From: an uncultured bacterium
Lineage (GTDB): Bacteria; Cyanobacteriota; Vampirovibrionia; Gastranaerophilales; Gastranaerophilaceae
Reading direction: 5' to 3'
Length of the DNA stretch: 64,000 nt
Assembly: GCA_949300515.1 (NCBI GenBank)
Contig: CASGEP010000008.1
Coordinates: 33,310-97,309 of the forward strand
Part shown: positions 8,963 to 17,900 of the stretch, in pieces
How the letters are laid out: each line of letters begins with the position of its first letter
How positions within the stretch are numbered: the first letter of the stretch is position 1
Translations under genes and position numbers: made by a program
The notes under the pieces: model-generated
Seen by the model: only the letters and a program-made list of their open reading frames with translations
Told to the model about the DNA's origin: nothing
Databases searched by the model: none

Positions 8963-10362
8963 TTTTGCCCGAAGGCTTGAACAATTGCATCTGTAAGCTT
9001 TGATACCTGAATTACCTTAATATCAAGCTTACTGATTTTTTGGGAAATATTTTTGTTAACACAGGGAATTATTGCACACTCAAAACCAAGCTTTTGCGCC
9101 TCTTTTAAACGCTTTTCAAGGTTATCGACCGCGCGAATTTCACCTGATAAACCAAGTTCGCCAATAATTACGGTTTTATCCCTCAAAGGAATATCACGAG
9201 CACAACTTAAAACCGCAAGTGCCACGCCTAAATCGGCAGCAGGCTCAATAATATCAATACCCCCGATTACATTTATATAAACATCCTGTTTTGAAAGGTT
9301 AAGTCCAACTCTTTTTTCAAGAACCGCAAGGATTTGCAATAACCTGTTGTATTCAATTCCCCTTGCAACGCGTCTTGGGTTTGGGTATGGCGTAGAGCCT
9401 GTTAACGATTGAATTTCAAGCAATAAAACTCTTGTGCCTTCAAGCGTTGCAATAACGCTGCAGCCGCAGTTTACACTCTCGGAAGGATTTAAAAATAACT
9501 CTGAAGGGTTTAAAACCTCGCTCAAGCCGTCATCTTCCATATTAAAAACCCCAACCTCGGAAGTTGTACCGAAACGATTTTTAATTGAGCGCAAAATTCG
9601 ATAACTTTTGTACCTGTCCCCTTCAAAATTTATAACACAATCAACCATATGCTCCAAAACCTTTGGACCTGCTATATTTCCCTCTTTTGTAACATGACCG
9701 ATTATGACCGTTGTTATATTTTTTTGTTTTGCAATGTGCATTAAAATATTTGTACACTCGCGAATTTGAGAAACGGATCCTGATGAGGATGTAATTTGAG
9801 AAGAAAAAACAGCCTGAATAGAGTCAACAACCAGAAACTCAGGCTTAATTTCATCAATTTGTTTAATAACTTCCTCAAGGCAATTTTGATTTGTAACATA
9901 TAAACAATCGCTGTTTACACCAAGCCTCAATGCGCGCAATTTGACCTGCTCGGGCGATTCTTCCGCACAAATGTAGAGGGCACAAACAGGATTTTTATTT
10001 ATATCTTTTGAACATAAATTTTTGCAAGTCTGCAAAATAAGGGTAGATTTACCAATACCCGGATCACCCGCCAAAAGTACAAGTGAACCTGCCACAAAAC
10101 CGCCGCCCAAGACCCTGTCCAGCTCTTGCATATTTGTTTTAAGGCGGATTTTCTCGTCATTTTTAATGTCATTAATTTTTTGTGCACGAAGCTCAGAGTT
10201 CAAAACAAGACTTGGCGCGCTGTTTGACTTTAATTGCGGGGTATCTTGCACACTCTCCTCACAAAATGTTGCAAAATTACCGCAATCAGGACATCTGCCA
10301 AGGTAGGAAAAACTCTCATACCCGCAAGATTGACACACCCATTTTGTTTTTACTTTTGCCAT
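8959..10362 (-). CDS. radA: DNA repair protein RadA
   Basis: 467-residue RadA/Sms, a RecA-like ATPase that helps branch migration in recombinational repair. It has the N-terminal four-cysteine zinc finger (CQSCGYESFSYLGRCPDCG, residues about 9-27), Walker A GDPGIGKSTL (about 100-109), the RadA-specific KNRFG motif, and a C-terminal Lon-like domain (YINVIGGIDIIEPAADLG...). Complete. A TAAAAT hexamer six bases before the ATG may be a -10 element, which would make the mRNA leaderless. It is convergent with the PLP enzyme gene. Confidence 0.95.
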   Translation of the reverse strand: MAKVKTKWVCQSCGYESFSYLGRCPDCGNFATFCEESVQDTPQLKSNSAPSLVLNSELRAQKINDIKNDEKIRLKTNMQELDRVLGGGFVAGSLVLLAGDPGIGKSTLILQTCKNLCSKDINKNPVCALYICAEESPEQVKLRALRLGVNSDCLYVTNQNCLEEVIKQIDEIKPEFLVVDSIQAVFSSQITSSSGSVSQIRECTNILMHIAKQKNITTVIIGHVTKEGNIAGPKVLEHMVDCVINFEGDRYKSYRILRSIKNRFGTTSEVGVFNMEDDGLSEVLNPSELFLNPSESVNCGCSVIATLEGTRVLLLEIQSLTGSTPYPNPRRVARGIEYNRLLQILAVLEKRVGLNLSKQDVYINVIGGIDIIEPAADLGVALAVLSCARDIPLRDKTVIIGELGLSGEIRAVDNLEKRLKEAQKLGFECAIIPCVNKNISQKISKLDIKVIQVSKLTDAIVQAFGQN

Positions 10363-10439
10363 ATAACTATTTTAATCATCTGAAATTAATTCTTCAACAG
10401 ATTTGTTTACTATTTTGCAAATTTTAGGGCAATAATTAA

Positions 10440-10745
10440 AGATAAGCTGTGTTTACCAGGCTCAACATTACTAATGTAGGCTTGAGATTTATTTTGTTTA
10501 ACATGTGACATAGATGCCAAAACAAGTTCTGCATGACAATGGAGTTGACAATTACCAGATATTGAGATAGTGACAAAATAAATTCAGCATGAGGGGGTTT
10601 TGTAATAGTGTAAGATGCCAAAATAAGTTCGGCATGACGGACTTTTTGTTACCCTGATAAGCCCCGCAACACTGAATGACCCTATCACCCTGAATGACCC
10701 GCCCTGTCACGCTGAATTTATTTGACTGCTTTTCTTGACGAAAGC
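10440..10745. repeat. REP-like palindromic repeats, gene-free region 10363-10901
   Basis: The 539-bp gap between radA and flagellin has no credible gene. It contains several copies of a short imperfect palindrome. On the minus strand they read GTCATGCCGAACTTATTTTG (at about 10616-10638), a diverged copy at about 10514-10538, a further one at about 10571-10588, and inverted versions with CTGAATTTATTTGA at about 10710-10728. CCTGA-type tetramers are scattered between them. They resemble widespread extragenic palindromes found in many bacterial genomes. From 10746 to 10814 I see nothing identifiable. Confidence 0.6.
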
Positions 10746-10814
10746 GAAGCTGAGTCATAGAAAATGTCCCTACTCGGCAGGGTCTTATAAATTTTGCTTA
10801 CGCTGCGCTCGCAA

Positions 10815-10842
10815 ACAAAAAAAAGGATCGGTTTCCCGATCC
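10815..10842 (-). terminator. Terminator of the flagellin gene
   Basis: On the minus strand a stem GGATCGG / CCGATCC closes a short loop and is followed by eight T residues, about 60 nt beyond the flagellin stop. Confidence 0.88.
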
Positions 10843-10901
10843 ACTGTATTGCCATCACCAGTTAGATTGTTTTATCTTATCTTAGCTTTTTGTTGTAAAT
10901 C

Positions 10902-11765
10902 TTATATCAGAGATAAAGCAATTTGTGGTGACTGGTTAGCCTGCACCAACAGTGATGCACTTGCTTGTTGAAGGATTTGATATTTTGTATAATTTGATGA
11001 TTCTTCACCTATATCGGCGTCAACTATTCTGGATTTTGCTGCAAGAAGGTTTTCATTTTGAATGTCAAGCGCTTCAACCGCCGATTCAAGCCTGTTTGTG
11101 ATTGCACCGATTGTGCCTCGTCTTGTTGAAATTTCTTTAATACCCGTATCAAGGTCATCTAATATTGCCCTAAATTCCGTAAGGTCAACAACCGTGTCCA
11201 CTCCGTTTGTAAATCTTATCGGGTTCCCTGCTCTGTCTGTCAACACTGATGTTGTGGCTTCCGTAAATACTCCCGTTACAGTTATTGTATTCGTCGCTTC
11301 GTCCGAATTGGGACCGATTTGCAAAACTAAGTCATCTGCGCCGCCTGTGGGGAAAAGTTCAAACTCGTTAAATTTTGCACCGTTTGAAATCCTGTCTATT
11401 TCTGCCGTTCTTGCAAGCACTTCATCTTCCATAGCTTTTACTTCATCGTAGCTGTAGCCGCCGTTCATAGCTTGAAGCGTCAAGTCACGAATTCTTAGCA
11501 GGTGGTCTTGAATAACATCCAAGTTTCCTTCTGCCGTTTGCAAGAGGTTTATACCTGTTTGTGCGTTGTCCTGAGCAACGACCGAGCCTCTTTGTTGAGC
11601 CTCCAAACCTTTTGCAATTACAAACCCTGCAGCATCATCTGCAGCCTGATTTACCTTGCTGCCTGTTGTCAAGCGCTCAACTGCTTTTGACATATTTGCA
11701 CTTGCAGAATTCAAATTTCTCTGTACCCTTAGTGAATCAATGTTTGTGTTTACAACAATAGCCAT
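10902..11765 (-). CDS. Flagellin
   Basis: 287-residue flagellin, the filament subunit exported by the flagellar type III apparatus. The conserved N-terminal D0/D1 region (MAIVVNTNIDSLRVQRNL, ERLTTGSKVNQAADDAAGF) and C-terminal D1/D0 region (RGTIGAITNRLESAVEALD, ILQQASASLLVQANQSPQIA) are intact. The central variable part is short (about residues 135-190), as in minimal flagellins. Start ATG 11763-11765 with a strong AAAGGAG site; the leader contains a hairpin with GGA in its loop, a possible CsrA target. fliI at 30.3 kb is the only other flagellar gene here. Confidence 0.95.
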   Translation of the reverse strand: MAIVVNTNIDSLRVQRNLNSASANMSKAVERLTTGSKVNQAADDAAGFVIAKGLEAQQRGSVVAQDNAQTGINLLQTAEGNLDVIQDHLLRIRDLTLQAMNGGYSYDEVKAMEDEVLARTAEIDRISNGAKFNEFELFPTGGADDLVLQIGPNSDEATNTITVTGVFTEATTSVLTDRAGNPIRFTNGVDTVVDLTEFRAILDDLDTGIKEISTRRGTIGAITNRLESAVEALDIQNENLLAAKSRIVDADIGEESSNYTKYQILQQASASLLVQANQSPQIALSLI

Positions 11766-11774
11766 AGTGATGGA

Positions 11775-11808
11775 CTCCTTTCAAATCGACGGTCTAAAAT
11801 CCTTTTAG
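11775..11808 (-). promoter_or_regulatory. Flagellin leader: SD and GGA-loop hairpin
   Basis: On the minus strand, CTAAAA-GGA-TTTTAG (11794-11808) is a perfect six-base-pair hairpin presenting GGA in the loop, 14 nt upstream of the GGAG Shine-Dalgarno (AAAGGAG, about 11774-11780). CsrA proteins recognise exactly such GGA loops, and flagellin mRNAs are known CsrA targets in Bacillus. The rest of the 326-bp gap to dnaB (11809-12091) is AT-rich, with no gene. Confidence 0.45.
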
Positions 11809-12063
11809 CCGCTTAATCTAACTTAATAACTTAAAATGTGATGGGGTGATGTGATGGTTTTATAATTAAATTAGCAATTACAATCTTTTAATTTTTTAAT
11901 AGTGATTGGTGATTGACTACATTGTTAATATACAAGGTTTTTGCCCTTCATAGAATTATAAAAAAGTTAGAATTTTGTCATACTCAGGTATAAAGTTATC
12001 CTAAAAAGATTAAATAATGTTAAATATGAATAATTTATTCTTTTATTGAACAAAAACTTGCAA

Positions 12064-12069
12064 TATAAT
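12064..12069 (+). promoter_or_regulatory. -10 element of dnaB
   Basis: TATAAT 22 nt before the dnaB ATG, with an AAAGG ribosome site between them. No convincing -35 is present at the right distance (TTTATT at 16 bp). Confidence 0.45.
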
Positions 12070-12091
12070 TATTGAACAAGAAAGGTTAGCA

Positions 12092-13441
12092 ATGTCACCG
12101 ACTGCACAAGAAAGACAAAAACGCGTCCCCCCGAACAACATGGAAGCCGAAAAGGCAGTTTTAGGCTCCATTTTAATAAATCCTGTCAGTATGAACAGGG
12201 TTGTAGACATTTTGGGTCCGGACTTTTTCTACGCGCCTTCAAACAGGCTCATATACGAGGCAATGTTTAATTTATACAATCAAAACAAGCCTCTTGATGC
12301 CATTAGTATCAGTGACTATTTCCTCTCTAAAAACCAAATGCAAGACATCGGCGGCAGCGAATATCTGAGCGACTTGATGTCTGACACGATTTTGAGTTCA
12401 AATATCGAATATTATGCAAATATTATTAAAGAAAACGCCCTGAAAAGAAAACTGATAGCTGCAGGCTCAAGCATTATAGAAGAAACATTCAGAAACCCCG
12501 AAGCTCAAGAGTCGCTTGAATTTGCGGAAAAGATGATTTTTGATATTTCACAGCAGAAAACCTCTCAGGATATTGAACCGCTCACAAATGTTCTTCTTGA
12601 AACTGTTGAAAAAATAGAGTATCGCTGTAACAATAAAGGCTCCTATACCGGCGTGCCGAGCGGCTACCACGATTTAGACAATATGACGGCGGGTTTTCAA
12701 AATTCCGATTTTATAGTTCTTGCGGCGCGTCCTTCTATGGGTAAAACCGCATTTGCCCTAAATATTGCGCAAAATATAGCAATCAGGCAAAATATTCCCG
12801 TTATTATATTCTCGCTTGAAATGTCAAAAATACAGCTGGCGCAAAGGGTCGTGTGCGCCGAGGCGGAAATTGACGCACAAAGGGTCAGAATGGGGGATTT
12901 GCAGATAAACGAGTGGGAGAAAATGGGTGCAAAATTAAACGATTTACACGCCGCACCCCTATATATCGATGATACTGCAGGCATGAGCGTTTCTGATATC
13001 CGCGCAAAGTGCAGAAGATTTAAAATGAAACATCCTGATCTGGGTCTTATTTTGATTGATTATTTGCAGCTTATTGAAGACAGAAGCTCAAACGACAGAA
13101 ACCAGCAGATTTCAACAATTTCGCGCGGTCTTAAAGGTCTTGCAAGAGAGCTTGATGTGCCCATAATCGCACTCTCGCAGCTTTCGCGTAAAGTAGAGGA
13201 CAGGACGGACAAACGCCCCATGCTCTCTGATTTGCGTGAATCCGGCGCAATAGAGCAGGATGCGGACGTTGTAATGTTTATATTCAGGGAAGAATATTAC
13301 GACAAGGAAAATCCGGAGCTTAAAAACAAAGCGCAAATCATAATCGCAAAACAAAGAAACGGTCCGACAGGAAGCTTTGAACTTATATTCCAGGGCTCCA
13401 CAACCAAGTTTAAAAATAAAGTTAACCCTAATTTGAGTTAA
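12092..13441 (+). CDS. dnaB: Replicative DNA helicase DnaB
   Basis: 449-residue hexameric helicase that unwinds DNA at the replication fork. The N-terminal DnaB domain starts PPNNMEAEKAVLGSILI. The RecA-like C-terminal domain carries Walker A ARPSMGKTAFALN (about residues 212-224), Walker B LGLILIDYLQLI and the DLRESGAIEQDADVV segment. No intein interrupts the Walker A region, a common insertion site in cyanobacterial DnaB. Length is normal. Confidence 0.96.
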   Translation: MSPTAQERQKRVPPNNMEAEKAVLGSILINPVSMNRVVDILGPDFFYAPSNRLIYEAMFNLYNQNKPLDAISISDYFLSKNQMQDIGGSEYLSDLMSDTILSSNIEYYANIIKENALKRKLIAAGSSIIEETFRNPEAQESLEFAEKMIFDISQQKTSQDIEPLTNVLLETVEKIEYRCNNKGSYTGVPSGYHDLDNMTAGFQNSDFIVLAARPSMGKTAFALNIAQNIAIRQNIPVIIFSLEMSKIQLAQRVVCAEAEIDAQRVRMGDLQINEWEKMGAKLNDLHAAPLYIDDTAGMSVSDIRAKCRRFKMKHPDLGLILIDYLQLIEDRSSNDRNQQISTISRGLKGLARELDVPIIALSQLSRKVEDRTDKRPMLSDLRESGAIEQDADVVMFIFREEYYDKENPELKNKAQIIIAKQRNGPTGSFELIFQGSTTKFKNKVNPNLS

Positions 13442-13639
13442 TAAAAAAGTGTTGATTTTTTATTGAATTAATGCTATTTTATTCTTAGGTTGTTAAGCGA
13501 TTAGATAACCTTTTGGGAGAATAACTCGAAGGATAGTCTGACTTGTGGTAAGGCTGACTTGTAGTGAGTTTTTACTGTTTAGCTTAATAACTCGGATGTT
13601 AGTTGAAGTGAAGTTTAGCTTTTAGCGTTTAGGCATTTT

Positions 13640-15613
13640 GTGAAGTACAAGTTCAACAATAAATACTTAAAAGATAACTCCAAACCCGGCAGCTGGCGCC
13701 GCGGATACGAGTATTTTCAAAAAGGACAAGTGGAAGAAATTGCCCTTAAAGACACCACTGTTACGGGCAAAATTAAGGGCAATTACAAATCCTACTATGA
13801 AACCTCTATAAAATTCAACAAAACAAACGCAAAACCTTCCTGCAGCTGTCCGCTTGATGAACCCTGGTGCAAACACGCGGTGGCTCTCGGCTTAACTGCT
13901 TTAAAAAACCATCTCTGGGATGAGTTTTTATATGAAAAATTCGACATTACCCCCGTTTTTGAAGATGAAGATTTGCCGATGTGCGAAAACCCCAAAGGCG
14001 GCTATATTTTCCACTTTAACCCCAAAAGACGTCAGAATTTTTTCTCCATTCTTGTAATGGACAGAAACACAAAGCGCGTAATAAGAGATTTGGAGGGGAT
14101 TTTTAAAGCGGTGCTTGAAGCACAAAAAAATGACCCCTCTTTTGAACTCAACGAAGCTCAAAAACTTGAAGCGATGATGTTTAAAATGCTTTTAAAACAT
14201 TCACGTCTGGATAAAAAATCGGGCTGGTATGATGTTCAAATAAATAAATTTGACGAATTTTTCAAAATGCTCTCCAAAATGGAAGATGTAATTGACGCCA
14301 AAACCCACAAGAAAATACGTTTTGACAATGACGTATGGAAACTGTGTCTTGCCGTCAATGTTTCATATGTCGGCAATGTGCTTTTATCCCTTTACTGGGA
14401 GCGTCCGGACGGCAGCGAAATATATCCTTTTGAAGAAATACGCTATTTTTCGCGCCAGCTTAAGTGGGGCAGATACAAAGATGTCATTTTTCAAACTGAT
14501 GCACAGGTGTCTATTTTGCCTCAATATCTTACAAAAGCATCATTTACGGATATAAAAGATGCCGAGGGCGGAAAATTTATCTACGAAGAATTACCCAAAC
14601 TCAGAACAATGATGAGCGTTTATTTAAGCGAGGAGATGGAAAAACTCGCCTTTGAAAAACGTCCGCCGAAATGCATTGTAGAGCTGAGCATTGATTATGA
14701 TATGTCGCTTAAAGCTTCACTTGACTTTGAGTACGACGGCGTAAGAGTTCCTTATTCAAAAACTCCGAAAACTCCCTATATTACAATTAAACAGCCCGAA
14801 AAAGACCTTTTATACTGGGTTAAAAGGGATACCGAATTTGAAGAACGAGCTTATCAAATGCTTCTTGCATGCCGGTTTGCACCAATGCAGACAAATAATT
14901 TAGCACTTGAAAAAGAATACGCAATCGACTTTTACAACTATTACATAAACAAAGCGGGCGAGGGCTGGGAATTTATCGAAAAAGACGACATGAGCATGTA
15001 CAAGCTCAACAATAAAGGCTTTGAACTTAAGGCGGCGATTGACTTTATAGAAGAATCAACCGACAAGTTTGAAATAGAACTCCATGGCGAAGTTGACGAC
15101 GAGATAATCGAATTTGAAAAAATTCAGGATTTAGTGTACGACGGTGCAAAATACTACAATACAAAAGGCAAAGGGCAGGCGGCAATTCCGGCTGATGATA
15201 TTTTATCCCTTCTGAAATCCTTTAACACTTATGACGTTTACAAAAACGAGGAAGATAAGTTTATAGTTAAAACATATCGCGCGGGCGTTGTTTCGGAAAT
15301 GGAAAATATGGGCGTGAAGCTTAAAATGTCGCGCAAATTTTCAAAGTTCTGGAAAGAGATTTCAACTTTTTCAAATATGGAAAACACTCCACTGCCAAAG
15401 TCTACCATCGCAACCCTTCGCGAATACCAGACAAAAGGCTACAGCTGGCTCTGGTTTTTGTATAAATACGGACTGAACGGCATTTTAGCTGATGATATGG
15501 GGCTTGGAAAAACTCTGCAAACCTTGACGCTTTTGCAAAAAGCAAAAGAAAAAGACGGAAAAGAGCCAACTTTGGTAATATGCCCGACATCGGTTAAGAG
15601 CCAACTTTGGTAA
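13640..15613 (+). pseudogene. SWIM/SNF2 helicase, 5' part (frameshifted)
   Basis: N-terminal 657 residues of a SNF2-type DEAD-like ATPase, starting at GTG 13640. A SWIM zinc finger (CSCPLDEPWCKHAVAL, about residues 72-87) precedes a long Firmicute-type SNF2-associated region. The ATPase then begins with the REYQTKGYSWL Q-like motif and Walker A DDMGLGKTLQTL (about 618-629). The frame ends prematurely in ICPTSVKSQLW because a 35-nt sequence (15561-15595) is exactly repeated at 15596-15630. With one copy removed, the reading frame joins the next entry to give a 1055-residue protein of ordinary family length. Likely role: DNA or RNA-polymerase remodelling. Confidence 0.85.
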
Positions 15614-15630
15614 TATGCCCGACATCGGTT
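15561..15630 (+). repeat. 35-nt perfect tandem duplication in SNF2 gene
   Basis: Positions 15561-15595 and 15596-15630 are identical base for base. As 35 is not a multiple of three, the duplication shifts the frame in the motif Ia region (ICPTSV) of the helicase. Confidence 0.95.
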
Positions 15631-16842
15631 GTTTTTAACTGGGAAAATGAGATAGAAAAATTTGCGCCAAACCTTAAATACCTTGTCTTATCAGGTGTTG
15701 AGCGAAAAACACAATTTAAAAATATTCCAAAATACGATGTTATAATTACCTCCTATGCCCTTGTAAGGCGCGATATTGAGGAGCTTAAAAAACATGAGTT
15801 TCGCTATGTAATTTTAGATGAATCGCAAAACATAAAAAATGCAACCTCACAGACTTCTCGTGCCGTTAAAGAGTTAAGAGCAAGACATAAGTTGGCTCTT
15901 AGCGGTACGCCGATTGAAAACAGGCTAGAAGAACTCTGGAGTATTTTTGATTTTCTTATGCCCGGATTTTTATTTGACGCTAATGAGTTTAACTATCGCT
16001 ATGTTAATCCCATTGTTGAAAAAGAGGACAAGGCTGTTGAAAGACGACTCAAGGGGCAGATTTTCCCGTTCATTTTGCGCCGTATGAAACGCGATGTTGC
16101 AAAAGATTTGCCTGACAAGATTGAATCCGTTGCATACTGTGAACTTACGGCAGAGCAAAAAGACCTGTATTTACAAGTTCTTGACTCAACTAAAGAGGAA
16201 TTGTTTAAATCCATTGAAACAGTCGGACTTGAAAAATCCAGAATGTCCATATTCTCGGCACTTTTAAGACTGCGTCAAATCTGCTGCCACCCAAGGCTCT
16301 ATGATAAAGAGGGCACTTTGGGCATAAATGAATCGGGCAAATTTGAACATTTACAGGAAATGCTTGAAGAAATTATATCCGAAGGGCACAGAATTCTTTT
16401 ATTCAGCCAGTTTGTCGGCATGCTTGATATTATTAAGTCTTGGCTTGAAACAAAAGGTATCAAGCATGAATACTTATCAGGCGCGACTAAAAATCGTCAG
16501 GAAGTGGTTGAAAGGTTTAATAATGACCCGACTATTCCTATTTTCCTTGTATCACTTAAAGCCGGCGGCACAGGGCTTAACCTTACAGGGGCAGATTATG
16601 TTATTCACTATGACCCATGGTGGAATCCCGCCGTTGAAGATCAGGCAACAGACAGGGCTTACCGTATCGGTCAGACAAAGAAAGTTTTTGTTTACCGCTT
16701 GATTACAAAGGGAACGGTGGAAGAAAAAATTCAAAGATTAAAATCCAAAAAACGCTCGCTTGTGGACAGCGTTATATCAATAGACAGAAATATCGCAAAA
16801 ACACTTACATTCCAAGATATTAAAGATATATTCAGCGTGTAG
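15607..16842 (+). pseudogene. SNF2 helicase, 3' part (ATPase core)
   Basis: 411 residues continuing the helicase: motif Ia ICPTSVVFNWENEIEKF, motif II as LDESQNIKN (DESQ variant of DEAH), motif III LALSGTPIENRLEELWSIF, then the second lobe with LFSQFVGMLDIIKSWL, motif V LVSLKAGGTGLNLTGADYVI and motif VI DQATDRAYRIGQTKKVFVYR. All ATPase motifs after Walker A are intact, so only the tandem duplication breaks the gene. Translation of this fragment alone would lack the Walker A lysine and be inactive. Confidence 0.85.
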
Positions 16843-16946
16843 TAAGTTTTGCTCTAACCTTGAACAACCAAAATGTCGCTCTGAACTTGTATTAGGGTCT
16901 GATTAACTTATACAACACATGCTCTTAATTTCTGTACCAGTAAAGT

Positions 16947-17900
16947 TTAATTAAGCGCTACAACTTCAATGTCAAGTTTATCTCTAAATGCTTTTTTCAA
17001 ATCATCTTCCAATTGCGGGTCATTTTTTACCCAAAGATTAGAGCTTGTAAGCATTTGCACTCTCTCGTCGTTATCGTCGGCAAAATCAATTAAAACAGGG
17101 TCCTCGCCTTTATATTTTGCAAGCACTTCTTTTAAATAAATATTTTCTTCAAAAGCTAAATCCTGATTATATCTTATTTTAAACAAATTCACCGTACCAA
17201 TGGGCTTAATGTCTTGTATAATGAGGTTTATTTGCTCCTCGCGGTTTTGAATTTTTGCTTTTATTATGACCCTTTCTTCGCTATTCATATACTGTCCGCA
17301 AGCTTCAACGGTTTTTGGAAACATAACAACCTCAACTCGCCCTGTCAAATCTTCAATAATCCCTGTTTTTAAGAATTTTGAGGGGTCTTTTCTTGTAGCC
17401 TTTTGAACAACTTGGGATAAAAGCCCGCAAACAGTAACACTCTTATCGTTTTCAGGATTTTCCAAAATATCGCTTACTGTGTCTGTTGTGATGTATTTTA
17501 GAGTATCTTTAATCGATGAAAGCGGGTGCGAAGTTACATAAATTCCCATTAAATCATGCTCAAACTGTTGAATTTCAGAGTCGGAAAACTCGTCATCCGA
17601 TGAGCCTAAAAGCTCAAAAGTAGGGATATTAAGCTCTTGAGCTTCTTCGCCAAGTGCGGCAAAAAGGCTTACCTGTCCGCTGCTTTGCGCTTTTTTGTCT
17701 TTGTGCACATACTCTACAACATTATCAATATTATCCAAAAGCTGTTTTCTGCTCTTTTCAAGGCTCACAAATGCCCCTGCTTTAATCAAACTTTCAAGGG
17801 TTTTTTTGTTAAGACATTTACTGTCAACACGTGAACAAAAATCAAAAAAGCTTTCAAATTCTTTGTTTTGGCGTTCTTTTTCAATTTCATCAATAACCAT
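16947..17900 (-). pseudogene. dnaE: DNA polymerase III alpha, C-terminal fragment
   Basis: 317 residues matching the C-terminal third of DnaE: the end of the tandem helix-hairpin-helix region (FFDFCSRVDSKCLNKKTLES, LIKAGAF), then the OB-fold with VTVCGLLSQVVQKATRKDPS and RVEVVMFP. It starts at an internal ATG that is unlikely to be a true start. The preceding entry ends in another frame, and about 28 codons normally found between PPDIN and this point (the region with the AIKGVG-type hairpin) are missing. A deletion plus frameshift therefore separates the halves. Confidence 0.85.
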
